A stretch of 48,856 nt of DNA, from positions 1 to 48,856 of the forward strand of contig CABQJJ010000009.1 in the NCBI GenBank assembly GCA_902464485.1. The letters are read 5' to 3'. How positions within the stretch are numbered: position 1 is the first letter of the stretch; the number at the start of each line of letters is the position of its first letter. A program made the position numbers and the translations under genes. Positions 15,651 through 24,336 of this stretch are shown in pieces. Origin of the DNA: an uncultured Collinsella sp. Lineage in GTDB: Bacteria > Actinomycetota > Coriobacteriia > Coriobacteriales > Coriobacteriaceae. The notes under the pieces are model-generated. The model saw only the letters and a program-made list of their open reading frames with translations. It was not told the DNA's origin and did no database searches.

Positions 15651-15821
15651 TTGCCGTTACGCGAAAGCCCGGTAACGTGCCGGGGCTCTGGCTTGGTGTT
15701 TCGTTGGGGTGCGGCAAATGCGTGGCGGTTGTCCGGTGACTGTAGTATGCGTGGCCGAGCGTGAGTGGATTTCCTTTCGCTACAATCAGTGCCAATCGTT
15801 TAGCTTGAGCAAGGGACTGCC

Positions 15822-16316
15822 ATGGATATCCAATTCAAGACGGGATGTTTTAGGGATGCGGCATTGGTGCGCCGCGCCGTTTTTATGGACGAGCAGGGCT
15901 ATGAAAACGAGTTCGACCAGATTGACGAAGCTCCGAGCTGCATCCATGTGACGTTGTACGTGGACGGCGAGCTCGCCGGCTGCTCGCGCGTGTTTCCCGA
16001 GGAACTGGAGCGCGTGGCAGATGCAGAGGCTCCGGTGTCGCCGGCGTGTGACATGGATGAAGGCGTTGCAGCGGGAGAGACCTACATTATGGGGCGCGTC
16101 GCCGTGCTGCCCGCCATGCGCCGCCGAGGTCTTGCAAGCAAGATTGTCGAGACGAGCGATTCTGCCGCGCGCGATGCCGGCGCTCGGCTTATAAAGCTGC
16201 ATGCACAGGAGTATGTGCTACCGCTCTATGCCAAGGCAGGCTATACGCAGATCGCCCCGGTTGATTTCGAAGACGAGGGACAGCCCCATGTCTGGATGGC
16301 AAAACGGGTGGGCTAG
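15822..16316 (+). CDS. GNAT-family N-acetyltransferase
   Basis: 164 residues. The acetyl-CoA-binding core is clear: MGRVAVLPAMRRRGLASKIV (motif A, with RRRGLAS as pyrophosphate loop), then AAARDAG-type helix and LHAQEYVLPLYAKAGY (motif B). The start VRRAVFMDEQGY resembles the ElaA-like branch. The substrate is unknown. It stands alone between the kinase gene and htpG. Confidence 0.88.
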   Translation: MDIQFKTGCFRDAALVRRAVFMDEQGYENEFDQIDEAPSCIHVTLYVDGELAGCSRVFPEELERVADAEAPVSPACDMDEGVAAGETYIMGRVAVLPAMRRRGLASKIVETSDSAARDAGARLIKLHAQEYVLPLYAKAGYTQIAPVDFEDEGQPHVWMAKRVG

Positions 16317-16541
16317 CAGTGGCCGATGATGCGGTGCCTGGGGACATCCCTTTCTGCCGACACTGGGAACGCTCCTTGGCAAATGACGCATCGGAGTACT
16401 CGGACATACAGTTTTTCGATTCCGCATGTATATATGCGCGCTAATGGGTTATAAAATCTAAGTCTGAACATAGCAGGTCTGCGATGCGGCTCGGGCAACC
16501 GGGCCGTTTCTGCGGACGGGGGTAGCGCGAAAGGACTGCAC

Positions 16542-18566
16542 ATGCGTCAATTTAAGACCGAGAGCAAAAAACTGCTCGACCTCATGATCAACTCCATCTA
16601 TACCAATAAGGAAATCTTCCTGCGCGAGCTTATCTCTAACGCGAGCGATGCCGTCGACAAGCTCAACTTTAAGAGCCTGCAGGATCCGAGTGTAAAGCTC
16701 GACCAGGGCGACCTGGCTATTCGCGTCTCTTTTGATAAAGACGCTCGCACCATTACCATTTCGGATAACGGCATTGGCATGACCGCCGAGGAGCTCGAGC
16801 ACAACCTGGGCACCATCGCCCATTCCGGCTCCGAGGAGTTTAAGACCGAGAACGCCGAGCAGCAGGGTTCGGATGTCGACATCATTGGTCAGTTTGGCGT
16901 GGGCTTCTACTCAGCCTTTATGGTCGCCAGCCATGTGAAGGTGGTCAGCCGCGCTTATGGCGAGGATGTCGCCCATGTGTGGGAATCCGATGGTCTTGAG
17001 GGCTATACCATCGAGGACGGCGAGCGCGCCGAGCACGGCACCGATGTTATCCTGACGCTGCGCGAGAACGAGAAGCTTGACGCAGATGGCGAGGCCGAGA
17101 CCTACGATCGCTTCCTGACCGAGTGGGGCCTCAAGAGCCTGATTCAGCAGTACAGCAACTATGTGCGCTACCCGATTCAAATGATGGTGACCAAGAGCCG
17201 TCAGAAGCCCAAGCCCGAGGACGCGCCGGACGACTACAAGCTCGAGTACGAGGATTATCAGGAGCTCGAGACCGTCAACTCCATGACGCCGATCTGGAAG
17301 AAGCACAGCTCCGATGTTGAGCAGAAGGACTATGACGAGTTCTACAAGTCCACGTTCCACGACTTTGACGACCCCGCGCGCACCATTAGCTTCCATGCCG
17401 AGGGCACGCTTGAGTACGATGCCCTGCTGTTTGTACCGGGCCGCGCTCCGTTTGATCTGTACAGCAAAGATTACGAGAAGGGCCTGGCACTCTACAGCTC
17501 CAACGTCCTGATTATGGAGAAGTGCGACGACCTGCTGCCCGATTACTACAACTTCGTGCGCGGCGTCGTTGATTCCGCCGACGTGTCTCTCAACATCTCG
17601 CGCGAGACGCTGCAGCAGAACCGACAGCTCAAGGCAATCGCCAAGCGTGTGGAAAAGAAGATTACCGCCGATCTTGAGGATATGCGCGACAACGACCGCG
17701 AGGCCTATGAGAAGTTCTTTGAGAACTTTGGCCGCGGTCTTAAGTACGGTATTTACTCGAGCTATGGCATGAAGTCGGACGAACTTTCCGATCTGCTGCT
17801 GTTCTGGTCTGCCAAGGAGCAGAAGATGATTACCCTGGCTGAGTACGCCAAGGGTATGCCCGAGGGTCAGAAGGCCATCTACTATGCCGCCGGCGATTCG
17901 CGTGAGCGCTTGGCAAAGATGCCCGTCGTGAAGGGCGTGCTCGATCGCGGCTACGACGTGTTGCTGCTGACGCAGGACGTGGATGAGTTCACGTTCCAGG
18001 CCATGCGTGAGTACGTTGCCGCCGATATGCCCAAGATCTATGAGGACGATGCTGCCCGCGAGGCTGCCGAGAAGGCCGTTGCCGACGGTGCCGAGCCCGA
18101 GGTCGAGGATCGTCATCTGGAGCTCAAGAACGTCGCGACCGGCGATCTTGACCTGGCGACCGAGGACGAGAAGAAGGAGGCCGAGGACGCCACCAAGGAG
18201 AACGAGGACCTCTTTAGCGCTATGAAGGAGGCGCTCGGCGATAAGGTCGAGAAGGTCGCCGTCTCTGCACGCCTGACCGACGCCCCCGCCTGCATCACCA
18301 CCGAGGGTCCGCTGTCCCTCGAGATGGAGAAGGTGCTCCAGAAGGGTCCCGAGGGCGCGCCCGACGGCATGCCCAAGAGTCAGCGCGTACTCGAGCTCAA
18401 CGCCAAGCACCCGGTCTTCGCCAAGCTTGTCGCTGCCCAGAAGGCCGGCGACGCCGATAAGATCAAGCAGTACTCCGGTCTGCTCTATGACCAGGCCCTG
18501 CTGGTCGAGGGCATTCTTCCTGAGGACCCCGTAGCATTCGCGGCAGCTGTTTGCGAACTAATGTAA
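16542..18566 (+). CDS. htpG: Chaperone HtpG (bacterial Hsp90)
   Basis: 674 residues. The N-terminal GHKL ATPase has IFLRELISNASDAVDKL, ITISDNGIGMT and GQFGVGFYSAFMV. The middle domain has the conserved NISRETLQQN, and the C-terminal dimerisation domain is about 540-674. An acidic insert lies around 520-555 (EDEKKEAEDATKENED). The ATG at 16542 has GAAAGGA upstream. HtpG refolds and remodels client proteins in the cytoplasm. No CIRCE palindrome was found upstream, so HrcA control is not indicated by the sequence. Confidence 0.97.
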   Translation: MRQFKTESKKLLDLMINSIYTNKEIFLRELISNASDAVDKLNFKSLQDPSVKLDQGDLAIRVSFDKDARTITISDNGIGMTAEELEHNLGTIAHSGSEEFKTENAEQQGSDVDIIGQFGVGFYSAFMVASHVKVVSRAYGEDVAHVWESDGLEGYTIEDGERAEHGTDVILTLRENEKLDADGEAETYDRFLTEWGLKSLIQQYSNYVRYPIQMMVTKSRQKPKPEDAPDDYKLEYEDYQELETVNSMTPIWKKHSSDVEQKDYDEFYKSTFHDFDDPARTISFHAEGTLEYDALLFVPGRAPFDLYSKDYEKGLALYSSNVLIMEKCDDLLPDYYNFVRGVVDSADVSLNISRETLQQNRQLKAIAKRVEKKITADLEDMRDNDREAYEKFFENFGRGLKYGIYSSYGMKSDELSDLLLFWSAKEQKMITLAEYAKGMPEGQKAIYYAAGDSRERLAKMPVVKGVLDRGYDVLLLTQDVDEFTFQAMREYVAADMPKIYEDDAAREAAEKAVADGAEPEVEDRHLELKNVATGDLDLATEDEKKEAEDATKENEDLFSAMKEALGDKVEKVAVSARLTDAPACITTEGPLSLEMEKVLQKGPEGAPDGMPKSQRVLELNAKHPVFAKLVAAQKAGDADKIKQYSGLLYDQALLVEGILPEDPVAFAAAVCELM

Positions 18567-18573
18567 CTGGGTA

Positions 18574-18601
18574 GTTACGCGGTTTTACCAAACCGCGTAA
18601 C
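18574..18601 (+). terminator. Hairpin after htpG
   Basis: A 12-bp perfect stem (18574-18585 with 18590-18601) with a 4-base loop starts 8 bp after the htpG stop. No T run follows, so it may end transcripts weakly or act as a 3' stabiliser. Confidence 0.6.
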
Positions 18602-18614
18602 GGCTCGACGCTGC

Positions 18615-18712
18615 AAACGCCCCTAAGCGGCAATCTGACGTTCAATCGTCGGTCGCGTACCGAAGTACGCTTCCCTCCTCTTTCACGTCACCTTGCTCGC
18701 TTAGGGGCGTTT
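18615..18712. repeat. Structured intergenic element with dispersed right half
   Basis: Outer arms 18615-18629 and 18698-18712 pair perfectly over 15 bp. In the centre GCGTAC (18655-18660) and GTACGC (18665-18670) form a second hairpin with a CGAA tetraloop. The right half, 18681-18720, recurs at 24111-24150 with one mismatch in 40. This lies in the 485-bp gap between htpG and the YhgE genes, which has no supported gene. Confidence 0.75.
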
Positions 18713-18760
18713 TCGCTGACTTATGCTCAACCTGCGACGTTTTTGTGGTCCAAAGTGGTC

Positions 18761-18867
18761 GTTGGGGACGTTCTTAAATGACTCGTCGTTGGGGACGTTC
18801 TTGTTTGACTAGTCGTTGGGGACGTTCTTGTTTGACTAGTCGTTTAAGAACGTCCCCAACGACTAGT
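18761..18867. repeat. 27-bp tandem repeats ending in a 22-bp-stem palindrome
   Basis: GTTGGGGACGTTCTT starts at 18761, 18788 and 18815 (27-bp period) and appears inverted at 18846-18860. The third copy and the inverted copy form a perfect stem of 22 bp (18808-18829 with 18846-18867) around a 16-base loop rich in ACTAGT. A related word (CTGGGGACATCCCTTT) lies before htpG near 16339. This is probably a mobile or amplifying intergenic repeat. Confidence 0.8.
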
Positions 18868-18923
18868 TGGGTTGCTAATTTGTGCGGGTTGTGGTTTTGT
18901 GACCTGCTGAATTTAAAGATACT

Positions 18924-18935
18924 GTACATCTGTAC
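18924..18935. promoter_or_regulatory. Short palindrome before the YhgE operon
   Basis: GTACA-TC-TGTAC is a perfect 5+2+5 palindrome within an AT-rich stretch about 115 bp before the first YhgE gene. It could be an operator. The TAGTATATT about 15 bp further on might supply the -10. Both roles are guesses. Confidence 0.3.
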
Positions 18936-19051
18936 GTTAACTTATCTTCGTAGTATATTGCTACCCGCAAAACTCAGCACCATTGTGCCGCGAGGCACTA
19001 AAGCGCCTACGTACAATGGTTGTCGATAGTACGATTCGATTCAACGACAGG

Positions 19052-21832
19052 ATGGATGGTCCAAGCGTGAGTCTCGGCAGCAAACTATCCAACGCAAAGG
19101 TCTCCTTTGCGATATTTAAGCGCGACATTAAGCGATTGCTTATGAACCCCGTCGCCTTGGTGGTTACCCTGGGCGTGTGCGTCATTCCCTCGCTGTATGC
19201 CTGGTACAACATCGTGGCCAATTGGGATCCGTACGGAAACACCCAGGGAATCAAGATTGCCATCGCCAACAACGATCGGGGCACCCAGAACGACCTGGTG
19301 GGTAAGCTCAACGCGGGCGATAAGGTCGTCGATCAGCTCAAGGAGAACGACCAGCTGGGCTGGACCTTCGTCGACTCGGCGGCTGATGCCAAGGAAGGCG
19401 TCGAGAGCGGCGAGTACTATGCGGCCATCGTAATCCCCAAGAACTTCTCGGATAACCTGATTTCGATGCTCGACGGCAACTACCATCAGCCCAAGCTCAC
19501 GTACTACGTCAATGAGAAGAAGAGCGCCATTGCGCCCAAGGTTACCGATACCGGTGCAAACACCATCGAGGAGCAGATCAACTCGGAATTTGTCTCTACG
19601 GTAGGCGAGACTGTTGCCGGTATCGCCAAGGATGCCGGTGTCGATTTAAAGGACAAGGCAACCCAGACTCAGGACTCGCTGGCAAGTTCGGTGTCCGAGG
19701 CATCCGACACCTTGGGCGAGGTGCGCGATTCGATTGGCGATATGAATGCCGCCATCGATAAGACGAGTGGCGCTATCGCCTCGGCTGATGCGGCACTTGC
19801 CGGCTTGCAAGGTCAGGCACCGTCGCTGACGCAGGCGATCTCCCAGGGCAACGACCTGCTGGGCGAAGCTCGCACCACGGCGGGCAACTCCATCACCTCG
19901 CTCTCCAAGGCGCTTTCGGAAGGCAGCCTTGCGCTCACCAAGACGTCGACCTCTGCGAACGCTGCCATCGGCAAGCTGACGGGCGCGGTCACATCTACGA
20001 CCACCCGTATCGACAACTCGCTCGAGTCTCTTCAAGCGACGATCGACCACAATAAGGCCGTTATCGGGCACTTGGAGATTCTCGCCAATGACACGTCGAC
20101 AGGTTCCGAGGAAATTGACGCGCGCATTGTATCGACCATCGATTTGCTTCGAGAGCAGAATGAAAAGCTGCAGAGCATCAAGGACGGTCTGTCCGCGCAG
20201 TCGAGCGCCATGGCGAATGACGCAGCGGCTGTTTCGGGTGCCAGTGACGCTATCAATAACGCAATTCATACCGGTGCGACCAACCTTGGCCAAGCCCAGA
20301 CGGACTTGGGCCAAAACGCGCTGCCGAAGGCCTCGAGCGCGCTCGACTCTTTTGCTGCCGTTTCGGGCGACCTGACCGGTATCGTCTCGGGTATGACACC
20401 TACACTTGCAAATGCGCGTGGCACGCTGGCGCAGCTTAGCGCTACGCTCGGCCAGGCCAAGACCACGCTGTCCCAGACCGATTCCTCGCTTGCCAAGGTC
20501 CAGGACAAGCTTGCGACCGCCGCCAATGACATCGCGGCGCTGCAGACCTCCGAGTCTATGGGCGAGCTGGCTGATCTGATGGGCGTCGATGTCAATGACG
20601 TGGCAGATTTCATGGCGTCTCCGGTTGAGTTGACGTCCAAGTCAATCTATCCGGTCAAGAGCTTTGGCTCGGGCATCGCTCCCTTCTACACCAATCTGGC
20701 GCTTTGGGTGGGTGGCTACGTGCTCATTGCCATCTACAAGCTTGAGGTCGATCGCGAAGGCATCGGCAGCTTTACTGCGCGTCAGGGCTACTTTGGCCGC
20801 TGGCTGCTCCTGGTGATCCTGGGCGCGTTCCAGGCCATCATCGTTACGGTGGGCGATCTGGTGATTGGCGTGCAGTGTGTCAGCCCGCTGCTGTTCGTGC
20901 TGGGTGGCATCGCCATCTCGTTTACGTACGTCAACATCATCTATGCGCTGTCCACCACGTTTAAGCATATCGGCAAGGCAATCGGTGTCATCCTCGTCAT
21001 CGTGCAGATCCCGGGTTCGTCGGGCATGTACCCCATCGAGATGATGCCTGGCTTCTTCCAGTGGCTGCACCCACTGCTGCCCTTTACCTACGGCATCAAT
21101 CTGCTGCGGGAGACGGTCGGCGGCATGTACTCGTTTAACTACCTGTTTAACTTGTGCATCCTGGGCGTGTTCCTGATCGTGGCGCTCTTTATCGGGTTGC
21201 AGCTTCGTCCGCTGCTGCTCAACCTTAACCTGCTCTTTGATAAGCAGCTTTCCACGACGGGTCTTATGATTTGCGAATCTAACGACTTGCCGCGCCAGCG
21301 CTATTCGCTGCGCACGGCCATGCGTGTCATGCTCGATTCCGATTCGTACCGTCGCGAACTGCTCGATCATGCGGTCGCCTTTGAACATCGCTACCCGTAC
21401 TACATCAAGGGCGGTTTCGCCGCTGTAGTCGGCGTGCAGGTGCTGCTCTTCGTTCTGTCGACGGTTCTCGATATCGACAACAATGGCAAGATCATTCTGC
21501 TGGTCATTTGGATTATCTCGGTCATTGCCATCTGTGGCTGGCTCATCAACATCGAATATATCCGCTCGAGCCTCAACACCCAGATACGTATCTCGGCGCT
21601 TTCGGATGAGGACCTGCGCCGCGAGATGCGCGAGCACACGGCCGCCATTCCGGCCGCTCGTCGTATGTTCGGCTTGAATGCGAGCGAGCGGGGGTCTGAA
21701 CCCAAGACTCAGACTGTCAGCCAATGCGGTCATCGCGACGCGTTCCATGTGCCCGAGAACGGGGATGACACGTTTGTGATGAATGAAAATACCGCTCCGC
21801 TTGGCAAGCACTCCAAAGGAGGTGAGGCATAA
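19052..21832 (+). CDS. YhgE/Pip-domain membrane protein 1
   Basis: About 926 residues. The start is uncertain: ATG 19052 is used, GTG 19067 has the better upstream GGATGG. An N-terminal membrane helix (PVALVVTLGVCVIPSLYAWYN) leads into the typical YhgE/Pip sequence (WDPYGNTQGIKIAIANNDRG). A long extracytoplasmic Ser/Thr/Ala-rich coiled coil (about 190-510) follows, then an ABC-2-permease-like bundle of about 6 helices and a soluble tail. The Lactococcus phage infection protein Pip belongs to this family. It stops directly before the next start, so both are one operon and probably one complex. Confidence 0.85.
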   Translation: MDGPSVSLGSKLSNAKVSFAIFKRDIKRLLMNPVALVVTLGVCVIPSLYAWYNIVANWDPYGNTQGIKIAIANNDRGTQNDLVGKLNAGDKVVDQLKENDQLGWTFVDSAADAKEGVESGEYYAAIVIPKNFSDNLISMLDGNYHQPKLTYYVNEKKSAIAPKVTDTGANTIEEQINSEFVSTVGETVAGIAKDAGVDLKDKATQTQDSLASSVSEASDTLGEVRDSIGDMNAAIDKTSGAIASADAALAGLQGQAPSLTQAISQGNDLLGEARTTAGNSITSLSKALSEGSLALTKTSTSANAAIGKLTGAVTSTTTRIDNSLESLQATIDHNKAVIGHLEILANDTSTGSEEIDARIVSTIDLLREQNEKLQSIKDGLSAQSSAMANDAAAVSGASDAINNAIHTGATNLGQAQTDLGQNALPKASSALDSFAAVSGDLTGIVSGMTPTLANARGTLAQLSATLGQAKTTLSQTDSSLAKVQDKLATAANDIAALQTSESMGELADLMGVDVNDVADFMASPVELTSKSIYPVKSFGSGIAPFYTNLALWVGGYVLIAIYKLEVDREGIGSFTARQGYFGRWLLLVILGAFQAIIVTVGDLVIGVQCVSPLLFVLGGIAISFTYVNIIYALSTTFKHIGKAIGVILVIVQIPGSSGMYPIEMMPGFFQWLHPLLPFTYGINLLRETVGGMYSFNYLFNLCILGVFLIVALFIGLQLRPLLLNLNLLFDKQLSTTGLMICESNDLPRQRYSLRTAMRVMLDSDSYRRELLDHAVAFEHRYPYYIKGGFAAVVGVQVLLFVLSTVLDIDNNGKIILLVIWIISVIAICGWLINIEYIRSSLNTQIRISALSDEDLRREMREHTAAIPAARRMFGLNASERGSEPKTQTVSQCGHRDAFHVPENGDDTFVMNENTAPLGKHSKGGEA

Positions 21833-24022
21833 ATGAAGAACATCCTGCATCTGTTTAAGCGCGATGTCCAAAACGTGTCTCGCTCCGTAATCGGCCTGGT
21901 TGTCGTGATGGGCCTCATTATCGTGCCGTGCCTGTACGCGTGGTTTAACATCGCCGGCAGCTGGGATCCGTACGGCAATACCGGCAATCTTAAGATCGCC
22001 GTGGTCAACACCGATGAGGGTTACGAGAGCGATCTGATCCCCGTCGAGGTCAACGTGGGCGAAAACGTGACCGCCACCCTGCGCGGCAACGAGAGCTTCG
22101 ATTGGGTCGTGCTCAACGATCGCGATAAGGCCATCGATGGCGTCAAGTCGGGCGCGTATTACGCCGCTGTGGTTATCCCCAAAACGTTTAGCGCCGACAT
22201 GATGACGCTCTTCTCGACCGACGTGAAGCACGCCGATATCGAGTTTTACGAGAATCAGAAGGCCAACGCCATTGCCCAGATCGTAACCGAGAAGGGCTCG
22301 AGCGCCGTCCAGAGTCAGGTCAACGAGACCTTTACCGAAACCATTACGACTATCGGTCTTAAAACCGTGTCTAGCCTGCTCGACTACATGAGCACCGACC
22401 AAGTGAGCAACTTTATCGCCAACCTGTCTTCGACGCTCGGCGATTCGGTCCAGGACCTGCAGGATGTTCAGGCCAGCGCAACGTCGCTTGCGGGCATTTT
22501 GAGCTCCACGTCCGATTCGCTGACGTCGGCGAGCGGTATGCTCCAACAGACAAGCACGGTGGATGAGTCGACTAAGCAGCTGATGGAGCATGCCAAGAGC
22601 GGTATGAGCGATTCCAAGGAAGCGCTGAAGGGCGCCAACGACGCCATCAACGCCGCGATTGACGGAAGCGCGGGCTCGTTTGACAATGTGTCCGCCGAGC
22701 TTGCGAAGGCGTTCGATGCCGCAAATCAGCATGTCGACCTTACAGTGTCTCAGCTCAACGATGCCGCGGCGGCGCTCAATGCGCGTGCCGACGATATCGA
22801 TGCCACGGCCGACCAGCTCCGTAGTTTTGCCGAGCAGGTGAGTAACGAAAAGCTCCAGGAGAGCCTCAAATCTGTGGCAACATCGCTGGGCAGAATCGCG
22901 GTGGAGTATCGCAACAACGCCAAGGACCTGACGGCAACCGCAAAGTCCCTTTCTGACAGCATGGCAGAGGTCAACAGCACGCGTGCCGAGGTCGACCAGG
23001 CTATCGCCGATGCCAAGGCGGGCATCTCGGGTGCCAAGTCCGACTACGATTCCACGTTCTCGGTTAAGGCCAAGGAGCTTAAGAAGACGGTTTCGGGCAT
23101 TCTGGACTCGCTGAACAGCATCTCGGGCGATCTGGATGGTGCCGTAGACGGTCTGACCGACGCATCCGGTTCGCTGGCAAAGGGTCTCTCTAAGGCTGCA
23201 AAGCTGGTCAACAAGGCTTCCGATCAGCTGGGTGAGGCATCGGACAAGATTAGCGCTTTCAAGGACGAACTCGACGGTGCCCTTATGTCGGACGATCTGG
23301 CCACGATCAAGACAATGATCGGCAACGACCCCGAGGGTCTGGCCGCGTCGCTTTCCGGCCCCGTCGCACTCGACCGCAAGCCGGTCTATCCGATTCGCAA
23401 TTACGGCTCTGCCATGGCGCCGTTCTACACGATTCTGTCGCTCTGGGTCGGCTCGATCGTACTGGCGGCCATGATGAAGGTCTCGGTTGACGATGAGCTT
23501 ATCAACGAGCTCATTCCCGTGCGCCTGCACGAGATCTACCTGGGTCGCTACCTGTTCTTTGGCAGTCTGGCCCTGCTGCAGGCAACGCTCGTGTGCGCGG
23601 GCGACATCCTGTTCTTTGGAATTCAGTGCGACAACCCGCTGCAGTTTGTGCTGGCGGGCTGGGTCGCGAGTCTCGTGTTCTCCAATATCGTCTACACGCT
23701 TACGGTGTCGTTTGGCGATATCGGCAAGGCGCTCGCCGTTGTGCTGCTGGTCATGCAGGTCGGCGGTTCGGGCGGTACGTTCCCCATCGAGATGACCGGC
23801 CCCGTGTTCCAGGCGATATATCCGTTCCTGCCGTTTACCCATGGCATCAACGCCATGCATGCCGCCATGGCTGGCGCCTACCATATGGAGTACTGGGTTG
23901 AGCTGGGCATTCTGGCGAGCTATCTGATTCCGTCGCTGGCCCTGGGTGTGGTCTTCCGCCGTCCGGTCATCAAAGCCAACGACTGGATTATCGAAAAGCT
24001 GGAATCCACAAAGCTGATTTAG
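21833..24022 (+). CDS. YhgE/Pip-domain membrane protein 2
   Basis: 729 residues, with ATG 21833 next to the previous stop and GGAGGTGAGGCATAA upstream. It has the same plan as its neighbour: an N-terminal helix (VIGLVVVMGLIIVPCLYAWF), WDPYGNTGNLKIAVVNTDEG, an outside coiled-coil region of about 350 residues, then six C-terminal helices with FPIEMTGPVFQAIYPFLPFT (paralogue: YPIEMMPGFFQWLHPLLPFT). It lacks the long cytoplasmic tail of protein 1. The two look like the products of an old duplication. The transported or secreted substrate is unknown. Confidence 0.87.
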   Translation: MKNILHLFKRDVQNVSRSVIGLVVVMGLIIVPCLYAWFNIAGSWDPYGNTGNLKIAVVNTDEGYESDLIPVEVNVGENVTATLRGNESFDWVVLNDRDKAIDGVKSGAYYAAVVIPKTFSADMMTLFSTDVKHADIEFYENQKANAIAQIVTEKGSSAVQSQVNETFTETITTIGLKTVSSLLDYMSTDQVSNFIANLSSTLGDSVQDLQDVQASATSLAGILSSTSDSLTSASGMLQQTSTVDESTKQLMEHAKSGMSDSKEALKGANDAINAAIDGSAGSFDNVSAELAKAFDAANQHVDLTVSQLNDAAAALNARADDIDATADQLRSFAEQVSNEKLQESLKSVATSLGRIAVEYRNNAKDLTATAKSLSDSMAEVNSTRAEVDQAIADAKAGISGAKSDYDSTFSVKAKELKKTVSGILDSLNSISGDLDGAVDGLTDASGSLAKGLSKAAKLVNKASDQLGEASDKISAFKDELDGALMSDDLATIKTMIGNDPEGLAASLSGPVALDRKPVYPIRNYGSAMAPFYTILSLWVGSIVLAAMMKVSVDDELINELIPVRLHEIYLGRYLFFGSLALLQATLVCAGDILFFGIQCDNPLQFVLAGWVASLVFSNIVYTLTVSFGDIGKALAVVLLVMQVGGSGGTFPIEMTGPVFQAIYPFLPFTHGINAMHAAMAGAYHMEYWVELGILASYLIPSLALGVVFRRPVIKANDWIIEKLESTKLI

Positions 24023-24078
24023 TGCGGCAGCGTTAACGCTGATGTAGCGCAAATGCGGCTCGCGCAACATCGGCCGGT

Positions 24079-24100
24079 CCGCCGTTCGGTAGAACGGCGG
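24079..24100 (+). terminator. Hairpin after the YhgE operon
   Basis: CCGCCGTTC pairs with GAACGGCGG around GGTA (9 bp, one more A-T pair outside). It is followed by AACAAAACTTTTT, so it is a plausible terminator. It opens the 314-bp gap before the EamA gene, which has no gene. Confidence 0.65.
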
Positions 24101-24110
24101 AACAAAACTT

Positions 24111-24150
24111 TTTCACGTCACCTTGCTCGCTTAGGGTCGTTTTCGCTGAC
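24111..24150 (+). repeat. Second copy of the 40-bp dispersed repeat
   Basis: 39 of 40 bases match 18681-18720; the G-to-T difference is in the GGGGCG word. Only the right half of the element after htpG is present here. It lacks the pairing left arm, which is replaced by an unrelated hairpin. Confidence 0.75.
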
Positions 24151-24230
24151 ATTGCCGGAGCATCGAGGTTTTTCTGTTCGATACTTTAGCGGGCTGGATT
24201 GCGATGCCGTGTTGGTTGTTGCTACAGTAG

Positions 24231-24265
24231 CGGGGCGTGCCGGGGGTCCGGTGCGTCCCGTTTTT
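24231..24265 (+). terminator. Terminator-like hairpin before the EamA gene
   Basis: A 13-bp stem with several G-U pairs (24231-24243 with 24248-24260) is followed by TTTTT and lies 72 bp before the EamA start. It could stop read-through or act as an attenuator. No known riboswitch fold was recognised before it. Confidence 0.45.
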
Positions 24266-24336
24266 ATTTGACCATGAGGCGGCACGCAGCCATACGCGTG
24301 CGGACACCACGCCCAGTTTGAGTGTGAGGATGTTCC

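Noticed and set aside
16317..16541. CIRCE element before htpG
   Set aside because: I looked for the TTAGCACTC-N9-GAGTGCTAA palindrome and found no match.
18761..18860. CRISPR-like array of 27-bp repeats
   Set aside because: The repeats are directly adjacent with no unique spacers between them, one copy is inverted, and no cas gene is near.
20642..24070. 1142-codon open frame on the minus strand
   Set aside because: It lies opposite the two YhgE genes, which have good starts and family matches. Its His/Arg/Gln-rich sequence is typical of antisense reading of GC-biased codons.
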